Positions 1-5,039 of a stretch of DNA of 5,039 nucleotides are shown here, piece by piece. The first letter of the stretch is position 1. Each line of letters opens with the position of its first letter. The notes under the pieces are model-generated. The model was not told the DNA's origin and did no database searches. It saw nothing but the letters and a program-made list of their open reading frames with translations. This DNA is from Klebsiella pneumoniae (GTDB taxonomy: Bacteria > Bacteroidota > Bacteroidia > Flavobacteriales > Flavobacteriaceae), in contig CALPPA020000163.1 of the NCBI GenBank assembly GCA_943325355.2, positions 1 through 5,039 on the forward strand, written 5' to 3'. The position numbers and the translations under genes were made by a program.

Positions 1-1591
1 GTCCATTCAAATTATAAATAGCGACCTCAACCAATCCTACACTTTCTTTAGAGGTTTCGATAGTTATTGTATTTTTTGCCGGGTTTGGATAAATAGCTAT
101 GGCGTTTTGGGCATCAACCTTTTCATTTGTGATGACTGAGAGTGATGGTCCGCCCAAATAAGAAGGACCAACTTCTGATGCAGCCAACGGATGATTTGTG
201 GTTGCTCCAGTTGTAAATTCATCACTTCCCACATCTTTTAAAGTAACTGTGGCTGGTCTAGATTTTCCTCCTCCATCAAATAACAAGCTAGGGTCATCAT
301 CAATAACGGCAATATCTAAAATTGAAGGATAACTAGAGTTGGCAACATCTATTGCGGGACTTCCATTCGACAAACCTTTATAGCCATCAACATTTGTAAC
401 TAAAAGTGGATTTGCATTCGTCATTCCCGAAGGAATGGAAATTCCTAAAATTCCTTGACGGATATTTCCTAACCAAGTTGTTCCTGAATTAGCATTAGAA
501 AAAATAGAGCCAGAACTTTTGAAAAAAATATTATTTGCCCAAGTATTATTTAGCGGTCCTATTCCTCCCATATCAATATCGCCACAATTATAAAAAGTAT
601 TATGAATAAAATTAATATTATTCAGATTACTTGTTCTAGGAGATAATGTTGTGGGCGGAACTACAGGTGCTACATAAACATAAGTAATTGCGTCAGTAGA
701 ATTTTCAAAATAATTATTATAACAAAAAATGTTATTGGCTTCTTTTACCCTTATACCTCCTGCATTAATAAAGAAATTGCTATAGGCAACATTATTATCT
801 CCATTTCTAAAAACTAACATTGCATTTTGCTGATTCGTAAAAGTGCAAAAACGAACTACATTTTCTTTACATTTAATTGAAATAGTTTCGCTGTCGCCAA
901 GACCCGTATTATTAAAATAGCAGTTTTCTACAATAGTTCTAGATATATTGAGGTATTCTGCACCCAAACCAATTCGAATAGGTTCGTTACCGTTATCTCC
1001 ACCTATTCCAAAATAATCTTTAAAGGAACAGTAACTAATTTTATGATAGCCTGGTGTCTTTGATGAAGTTGAAATTTGTATAGTACAACCAATCGCCGCT
1101 AAAGCTGGCTTTTTTTCTATATTACAATAGGTAATCTGGTTGTACTGCGATCCATCTTTTATGCGAATGTATTTTTGCGCATAATAACCACTAAAGTTTA
1201 GCTGGGTCAATACATTATTATCTCCATTAACTTCAATAACAGTATTAAGCCCAATGTCTCCAGATGTAAATTGAAAACCACTAAAGGTGATCAAATTTCC
1301 ATTAATATTGATGTCGTTGGTTCCATTCAAAAAAACGCCTCCAGGAGTTGCTGATTTTACTGTAATGTTGTTTTTGCCAATATTCAAAGTATTATTGAGA
1401 TACGTGCCATTAGCCAAAATGATAACATCCCCAGAAGTGGCATTATTTATGGCTGTTTGTAAAGCTGGAACCGAACTCACGTTACTCGTTGCCGCTTTTA
1501 AAGCTCCTGAAATAAATAAAATTAAGGATAGGCAAAGACAAACCATTACTTTATTATTTCTATAATTAGTTTGTGTTTTTGATGTTTTCAT
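1..1591 (-). CDS. PL6-family polysaccharide lyase (alginate lyase / chondroitinase-B type), T9SS-secreted; 3' end cut by window edge
   Basis: Secreted lyase predicted to cleave a uronate-containing polysaccharide by beta-elimination; alginate is most likely, dermatan sulfate possible. I translated 530 residues from ATG at 1591, with no stop before base 1. Residues 1-33 form a signal peptide: a basic, polar n-region, then a hydrophobic run at 16-30. Met16 is an alternative start. Residues 38-80 match the PL6 opening (GDVIILANGTY at 54-64, ATPGG at 81-85). The parallel beta-helix core carries NGNEPIRIG (200-208), the counterpart of the PL6 NGGETxRIG motif. DSETISIK (233-240) supplies putative calcium ligands Asn200, Asp233 and Glu235 and catalytic Lys240; FRNGDN (261-266) supplies Arg262. 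AGGIRV follows at 277-282. DVGSDEF...VGPSYLGGP (453-482) closes the lyase region. IYPNP (500-504) and VAIYNLNG (523-530) begin a T9SS tail, probably lacking about 45 residues. The gene starts 26 bases after the preceding stop, so it is probably co-transcribed. Motif alignment is from memory of characterised PL6 enzymes; family call is firm, substrate is inference. Confidence 0.9.
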   Translation of the reverse strand, partial: MKTSKTQTNYRNNKVMVCLCLSLILFISGALKAATSNVSSVPALQTAINNATSGDVIILANGTYLNNTLNIGKNNITVKSATPGGVFLNGTNDININGNLITFSGFQFTSGDIGLNTVIEVNGDNNVLTQLNFSGYYAQKYIRIKDGSQYNQITYCNIEKKPALAAIGCTIQISTSSKTPGYHKISYCSFKDYFGIGGDNGNEPIRIGLGAEYLNISRTIVENCYFNNTGLGDSETISIKCKENVVRFCTFTNQQNAMLVFRNGDNNVAYSNFFINAGGIRVKEANNIFCYNNYFENSTDAITYVYVAPVVPPTTLSPRTSNLNNINFIHNTFYNCGDIDMGGIGPLNNTWANNIFFKSSGSIFSNANSGTTWLGNIRQGILGISIPSGMTNANPLLVTNVDGYKGLSNGSPAIDVANSSYPSILDIAVIDDDPSLLFDGGGKSRPATVTLKDVGSDEFTTGATTNHPLAASEVGPSYLGGPSLSVITNEKVDAQNAIAIYPNPAKNTITIETSKESVGLVEVAIYNLNG

Positions 1592-1617
1592 ATTTAACTT
1601 TATTTTTTTATTTATCA
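1592..1617 (-). promoter_or_regulatory. 26-base intergenic spacer with A-rich translation leader
   Basis: The spacer between the TAA at 1618-1620 and the ATG at 1591 is almost entirely A and T (minus strand ends AAAATAAAGTTAAAT before ATG). There is no Shine-Dalgarno GGAGG, which is normal for Bacteroidota, where A-rich leaders support initiation. There is no terminator or promoter, which supports co-transcription of the beta-helix and PL6 genes. Confidence 0.65.
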
Positions 1618-3438
1618 TTATTTCCGTACGATTAACGTAACGGTTTTTATATTCTCTTTCGTTGTAAAATGCACAAAATAAACTCCTTCTTTTAAATCTG
1701 AAATAGAATATTCTTCATTCAAATTATTTTGTTCTGCATAAAATCTTTTGACCTGTTGACCTATTGCATTATAAATAGTAATAGCTAAAGGAGTTTCCAC
1801 ATTAATGCCTGTATTTATAGTAATACAATCTGTCGCCGGATTTGGAAACAGACTAATTTCATTTTTCCTATCTGGCAAATTAATTTCATCAACCGAAAGT
1901 GAAATCAACCGCTCGTTTAACTGCGCTTGAAATAAACTTGGAATAGCAGCAATAAAAGTTCCCTTCGATTCAACTGTCCCCAACGATTCCGTATTCCAGT
2001 CCCCAACATTTGTTATTACGGGAGATTTGCATCCAATAGCCCAATTGCGTTGATCACCCGGCGGATCTTGTACCACCATTCGGTTTGCTGTGCAATTCCA
2101 AAACATAATTTGACCTCCTGACCAACCGTGTCCTGAACCAGAATCCAGTCGGTTCTGTACATCAATTCGTCCATCACCCACAATCTTGTCAAACAAAATT
2201 CCTGTCGACCAGCGATGGTGCGGTCCAATATCATTTTTTTGATTGGTCGAAGAACTATTATAAAAAACATTGGGTCCACAAGTGCGACTACCGTTTACAT
2301 AATCATGTCGCCCTTCTCTAGTGGCACAATTTTGTATGAGGTTTCTCTGGCCATCCACATTAAAGGAATAACGTCTGCTGCCGTCAATGGTTGATTTGGC
2401 ATCCAACATTTTGCAACTGTCGACTGTAATCCATGAGGCAGTGCTGTTAATGTGAACTGCTGAATACCCAAAATAATAGACTTCAACATTTTGAGCCCAC
2501 GAATTGGTAATATTGGCAAAAGAAATAGCTTCCCAACCGTGATTTTCATCAGTTTCTGAAGCATAATAAGAAGAAATCCTCATGTTTTCAATCCCACATT
2601 TTTGAATTCTATCATCGGTATATTCCATCAATTCTCCCTCAGAATATATAGGATCGATAATATCCATAATAGGGGCATCAAGAGTAATAAGGTTTCCATT
2701 TACAGCAGTTACTTTACGCTGTGAATACATATCATAGCCACTAGCTGTCCAGTTTTTAATAGTTAAATCTGAGGGATTAATCTGTGTGAGGTTATCCATT
2801 CCCAACAAACTAATCCAGGCATCATTAGGAATGCGATGCACAAAAACAGCATCTCCAACCATAAAAGAATGACCGGTTGAAACGGTGACTTGTTTTTTTC
2901 CTATTGGCACATAAGCATCTGTAATAGCTTTTTTAGTGCCTGAAACAACAGTTGTTCCTAATAGGCCAGCAAAATTGATTAAATTATGTTGAGTTGTTTT
3001 AGTGGCAACAAAATTCGTTCCCGTTCCGTCAAAACCTTCACCACGAAGCACAATTCCACTAGCAGAAATGGTTATGCTATTACTTATATTATAAGTCCCT
3101 GCCTTAAAAAGAATCGTACCCCTGAAACCATTGGTGTCTGGTGTAATTAATGAAACTTCGTTAATAGCATTTTGTATGTTGGCTAAATTATCTCCCAAGA
3201 CAGCGTTAACTGTTTTTACTACAGTCACTGTTGGAATGGGTGATTCACTATTCCTATACCCTACACCGCTAAAATCGGGCACCACATTCCCTTTGCTATC
3301 AGGCGTATAGATTAATTTACCATTGGTATCAACAGAAACTAAAGAAGTTGTTTGTGCAGTACACTCTTTCAAAGGAAACAATAAGACTAAAAATAAAAAA
3401 ACTACACTTAAGATGTTTTCTATTTCTCTTTGATTCAT
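1618..3438 (-). CDS. Secreted right-handed beta-helix protein with T9SS tail, candidate polysaccharide lyase of unassigned family
   Basis: 606 residues from ATG at 3438. Residues 1-29 are a signal peptide (hydrophobic 10-22, cleavage after Thr-Ala-Gln 29). The frame stays open to an ATG at 3573, but that start would bury the signal peptide behind 45 residues and lies upstream of the likely promoter. The mature N-terminus has PDFSGVGY (54-61), and then AxLGDNLANIQNAIN (79-93), GTILFKAGTYNI (107-118) and GIVLRGEGFDGTGT (128-141), the pectate-lyase-superfamily beta-helix opening. The middle and C-terminal helix holds a polar, aromatic core: DGSRRYSF (352-359), GRHDYVNGSR (376-385), GPHHRW (405-410), VQNR (427-430), GSGHGW (434-439), WNC (447-449) and VQDPPGDQRNWAIGC (456-470). 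Residues 525-606 are the sorting domain (FPNP 531-534, ITIYNAIGQQV 553-563, terminal LIVRK). It probably acts extracellularly on a polysaccharide, alongside the PL6 gene 26 bases downstream. I do not recognise a named family or catalytic residues with certainty; a structural or binding role is possible. Confidence 0.85.
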   Translation of the reverse strand: MNQREIENILSVVFLFLVLLFPLKECTAQTTSLVSVDTNGKLIYTPDSKGNVVPDFSGVGYRNSESPIPTVTVVKTVNAVLGDNLANIQNAINEVSLITPDTNGFRGTILFKAGTYNISNSITISASGIVLRGEGFDGTGTNFVATKTTQHNLINFAGLLGTTVVSGTKKAITDAYVPIGKKQVTVSTGHSFMVGDAVFVHRIPNDAWISLLGMDNLTQINPSDLTIKNWTASGYDMYSQRKVTAVNGNLITLDAPIMDIIDPIYSEGELMEYTDDRIQKCGIENMRISSYYASETDENHGWEAISFANITNSWAQNVEVYYFGYSAVHINSTASWITVDSCKMLDAKSTIDGSRRYSFNVDGQRNLIQNCATREGRHDYVNGSRTCGPNVFYNSSSTNQKNDIGPHHRWSTGILFDKIVGDGRIDVQNRLDSGSGHGWSGGQIMFWNCTANRMVVQDPPGDQRNWAIGCKSPVITNVGDWNTESLGTVESKGTFIAAIPSLFQAQLNERLISLSVDEINLPDRKNEISLFPNPATDCITINTGINVETPLAITIYNAIGQQVKRFYAEQNNLNEEYSISDLKEGVYFVHFTTKENIKTVTLIVRK

Positions 3439-3480
3439 AAAATTAGGATGATTATAAATTACAATTGAATAAATATTTTT

Positions 3481-3488
3481 CAAATATA
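3481..3488 (-). promoter_or_regulatory. Candidate Bacteroidota -7 promoter element (TATATTTG) for the beta-helix/PL6 pair
   Basis: On the minus strand 3488-3481 reads TATATTTG, a full match to the TAnnTTTG -7 consensus of the Bacteroidota primary sigma factor. Transcription would start near 3475-3478, giving a leader of roughly 35-40 bases before the ATG at 3438. I see no clear TTTG -33 element at the expected distance upstream, only an AT-rich TTTTTAAAAA tract. The element lies downstream of the preceding gene's terminator, where a promoter is needed. An octamer with two free positions can occur by chance in AT-rich DNA. Confidence 0.55.
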
Positions 3489-3610
3489 ATGGATATTCAC
3501 TTTTTAAAAATCCAGAAATAGAGTAATATAGTCCAACTAGTTTTTTGTTTAACAAGTTAACACCTATAAGCATTAATTAATACTACTTGACAATTAATTT
3601 ATGCCTATGA

Positions 3611-3650
3611 AATAAAAAAAGGACTGCAACGATAAAGTACGTTGCAGTCC
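3611..3650 (-). terminator. Intrinsic (Rho-independent) terminator of the multi-domain PL6-like gene
   Basis: Read on the minus strand: GGACTGCAACG (3650-3640), an 8-base loop TACTTTAT, CGTTGCAGTCC (3631-3621), then a seven-T run (3620-3614) followed by ATT. The stem is 11 perfect base pairs, GC-rich within AT-rich DNA. It begins 35 bases past the TAG at 3686. The plus strand has no T-run after the stem, so it is directional and serves the gene ending at 3686. Confidence 0.93.
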
Positions 3651-3685
3651 CAATATTATAAATCTTAAAGTTATTGAATTCTGAA

Positions 3686-5039
3686 CTAATTTCGCACTAT
3701 TAATTTAATATTAGTTATTGTGTTTCCAGCAATTAATTGAGCTATATAAATTCCATTACTTAAACCATTTACATCGACTGTTTTCAAATAATTACCACGT
3801 AAATACGTTTCGTTATCAATAAGATTTTTTACTAATTGTCCGTTCAGATTATACAGCCTTAATTGCACCTTACCTGCTTCAGAAATAGTATATTGAAATT
3901 CAGATGAATTAGAAACTGGGTTTGGAAAAACCTTGAACGTATTTACATTTTCAATAACTTCATTATTCTTATCTGTAACTTGTTTCATCCTTAAACCACT
4001 ACTAGTTTCAACAGCAAATTGGGCCCAATCTGCAGATACAGTATAATTTCCAGTTCCCCCAGAAGTATAAACTCTCAAGCGGATTTCTCCAGTTGAAGAA
4101 ATAAAATTAGCAGGAGCTGTTTGTATAGAAGTTACAATTACATCTGAAGTAGTTACAGTTCTAGAATCAATTTGAACCCAAGCTAAAGTAGTCCAATTGT
4201 ACAAATACAACACTTGTGTTCTACTTTTTGAATATTTTCCATCATAAGAAATAGTTAGCTTGGTCACGCTTGAAGGTGTCTGACTGATTACTGTGCCGCA
4301 GTACCAATTTGTCACTCTTGTTCCGCTTGTGGATGAATTCAGCACTAAATAACTTGTATTATTTGTTACCAAATTAGAAAAAGTTCCACTATTAGTTGTT
4401 CCGGAAAGCAAAGTAGCATAAGTTGGAGAATAATTGCTTACCACTGGGGCAGTTACAGTAAGTGTTTGTGGTACGCTTGAAGCTGCATTGAAATTAGTAT
4501 TACCAGCCTGTGAAGCTGTAATCGTGCAAGTACCAGCACCCACTAAGCGAATATTACCACTAACTATTGTAGCAACTGTAGTATTTGAACTTACATAAGA
4601 TACTGCCAAACCTGAACTTGAAGTTGCGCCAGGATTAAAATCTGCGCTACCCACTACTTTTGAAGATAATGCAGGAAAAGTTATGGTTTGATTTATTTTA
4701 CTTACAGTTAAAGTCTGTGATACATTTGTCGCTGCATTGTATGCAACATCTCCCAATTGTGAAGCAGTAATTGATGCCGTTCCAGCTCCTACTATATGTA
4801 TGTTCCCATTAATAATAGTTGCTACGGTAGTATTAGAACTAGCATAAGAAACAGTAAGCCCAGAACTTGCTGTTGCCCCTGGAGCAAAATCAACATCCCC
4901 GAATGCTTTTGTAGGCAAAGCGCCAAAAGTAATAGTTTGGTTTTGCTTTACTACACCTCCTGGACCTCCTAAATAAGATGGCCCCACCTCTGTAAGTACT
5001 AAAGGGCGATTGGCTGTTACTCCTGTTGAATATTCATCA
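3686..5039 (-). CDS. C-terminal part of a PL6-like, multi-domain T9SS-secreted protein (5' end outside window)
   Basis: 450 residues are visible, and the frame remains open through base 5039, so the N-terminus lies outside. A GTG at 4987 is in frame but internal. Visible residues 1-26 (DEYSTG...PL...EVGPSYLGGP) match residues 457-482 of the PL6 lyase encoded at 1-1591, so the missing part is probably a PL6 catalytic beta-helix. Two tandem Ig-like repeats follow (about 33-115 and 116-195), each opening with NQTITF. Residues about 203-344 form an unclassified beta-rich domain with W-Y-C, LYLYNW and DWAQFAVE motifs. The sorting domain is at about 364-450 (FPNP, LRLYNLNGQLV, terminal LIVRN). The Ig-like and beta-rich modules are probably spacers or carbohydrate-binding modules that position the enzyme on its substrate or cell surface; this is inferred, not shown. 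The gene ends 36 bases before a strong intrinsic terminator, so it closes its own transcription unit. The PL6 assignment rests only on the short shared junction. Confidence 0.82.
   Translation of the reverse strand, partial: DEYSTGVTANRPLVLTEVGPSYLGGPGGVVKQNQTITFGALPTKAFGDVDFAPGATASSGLTVSYASSNTTVATIINGNIHIVGAGTASITASQLGDVAYNAATNVSQTLTVSKINQTITFPALSSKVVGSADFNPGATSSSGLAVSYVSSNTTVATIVSGNIRLVGAGTCTITASQAGNTNFNAASSVPQTLTVTAPVVSNYSPTYATLLSGTTNSGTFSNLVTNNTSYLVLNSSTSGTRVTNWYCGTVISQTPSSVTKLTISYDGKYSKSRTQVLYLYNWTTLAWVQIDSRTVTTSDVIVTSIQTAPANFISSTGEIRLRVYTSGGTGNYTVSADWAQFAVETSSGLRMKQVTDKNNEVIENVNTFKVFPNPVSNSSEFQYTISEAGKVQLRLYNLNGQLVKNLIDNETYLRGNYLKTVDVNGLSNGIYIAQLIAGNTITNIKLIVRN
4454..4693 (-). repeat. 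Ig-like domain repeat, copy 2
   Basis: Second tandem copy, beginning NQTITFPAL directly after copy 1 and ending QTLTV. The shared core is GLxVSYxSSNTTVATI, GNI and VGAGTxxITASQ. It carries a single Cys (VGAGTCTITAS) where copy 1 has Ala. It leads into the unclassified beta-rich domain through a short linker (TAPVVSNYSP). Confidence 0.88.
4694..4942 (-). repeat. Ig-like domain repeat, copy 1 (83 codons)
   Basis: First of two tandem in-frame copies with a period of 83 codons (249 bases). It opens with NQTITF, runs through ATASSGLTVSY, SSNTTVATI and VGAGTASITASQ, and closes with QTLTV. By hand alignment about two thirds of residues match copy 2. The pattern is that of the common bacterial Ig-like modules found in tandem in secreted Bacteroidota proteins, normally spacers or adhesion modules. 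DNA of the two copies has drifted, so duplication is not recent. Confidence 0.88.

Larger units (their letters stand above)
3439..3685. other. Intergenic region between two transcription units
   Basis: 247 bases separating the TAG at 3686 from the ATG at 3438. It contains the terminator at 3611-3650 and the candidate promoter at 3481-3488. An in-frame extension of the beta-helix gene to ATG 3573 covers part of it, but the encoded residues (rich in Tyr, Leu, Asn) do not look like a secreted-protein N-terminus and would precede the true signal peptide. I see no operator-like palindrome, riboswitch or small RNA. Confidence 0.7.

Noticed and set aside
1287..1565. 92-codon open frame on the plus strand
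   Set aside because: It lies entirely antisense within the PL6 lyase gene, which has clear family motifs in the other strand. It has no promoter, homology or plausible domain.
2016..2279. 87-codon minus-strand open frame in another frame
   Set aside because: It overlaps the beta-helix gene in its best conserved region; its translation shows no domain or plausible initiation context.
2295..2564. 89-codon minus-strand open frame in another frame
   Set aside because: Alternate-frame shadow of the beta-helix gene, with no independent support.
3361..3363. Cys26 of the beta-helix protein as a lipoprotein anchor
   Set aside because: The context (PLKEC) has charged Lys and Glu directly before the Cys and does not fit a lipobox. 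Cleavage after Thr-Ala-Gln29 and a T9SS tail fit better.
3611..3650. Bidirectional terminator or small RNA hairpin
   Set aside because: Only the minus strand has a T-run after the stem, and no convergent plus-strand gene exists. A directional terminator explains it fully.
4985..4987. GTG at 4987 as the start of the Ig-repeat protein
   Set aside because: The frame continues upstream to the window edge, and those 17 residues align with the PL6 paralogue. The start is therefore outside the window, and this GTG encodes the Val of the shared EVGPSYLGGP motif.
1..5039. tRNA, rRNA, CRISPR array, insertion sequence or att site
   Set aside because: I found no cloverleaf, regularly spaced short repeats, transposase-like coding or terminal inverted repeats. 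The only tandem repeat is the protein-coding Ig-like pair at 4454-4942.

Overview
The window is AT-rich DNA carrying three genes, all on the minus strand, that encode large secreted proteins. Each protein has, or begins to have, a C-terminal type IX secretion (Por/T9SS type A) sorting domain: a [YF]PNP motif, an [IL]YN.xGQ-type strand and, where the end is visible, a terminal LIVRK or LIVRN. T9SS tails, an -AQ signal-peptidase site, a TAnnTTTG promoter element and the lack of Shine-Dalgarno sequences all point to Bacteroidota. A Flavobacterium-like member of the Flavobacteriia fits best. No taxon-specific marker is present, so genus level is an inference.

Layout in the direction of transcription (right to left). 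(1) 5039-3686 is the C-terminal 450 residues of a protein whose N-terminal part lies outside the window. It starts with the end of a polysaccharide-lyase-family-6 (PL6)-like region, followed by two tandem Ig-like repeats, an unclassified beta-rich domain and a T9SS tail. An intrinsic terminator (3611-3650) ends this transcript. (2) A 247-base intergenic region holds that terminator and a candidate promoter (3481-3488). (3) 3438-1618 encodes a 606-residue right-handed beta-helix protein with a signal peptide and T9SS tail. I cannot assign it to a named family, but it has a dense core of His/Arg/Trp/Asp motifs that looks like an active site. (4) After only 26 bases, 1591-1 encodes a PL6 polysaccharide lyase (chondroitinase-B/alginate-lyase type). 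It is complete at the N-terminus and cut by the window edge inside its T9SS tail.

The genes look like part of a polysaccharide-utilisation locus. The upstream and downstream proteins share a near-identical PL6 C-terminal junction (DE[YF]..G......PL....VGPSYLGGP) and are therefore paralogues. The unclassified beta-helix protein sits between them and is probably co-transcribed with the second PL6. All three would be exported through Sec, cross the outer membrane by T9SS and act at the cell surface or outside. PL6 enzymes mostly cleave alginate (some cleave dermatan sulfate), so alginate is the most likely substrate, but the window holds no SusC/SusD, transporter or regulator to confirm it. The most interesting item is the middle protein, a candidate uncharacterised polysaccharide-active enzyme.
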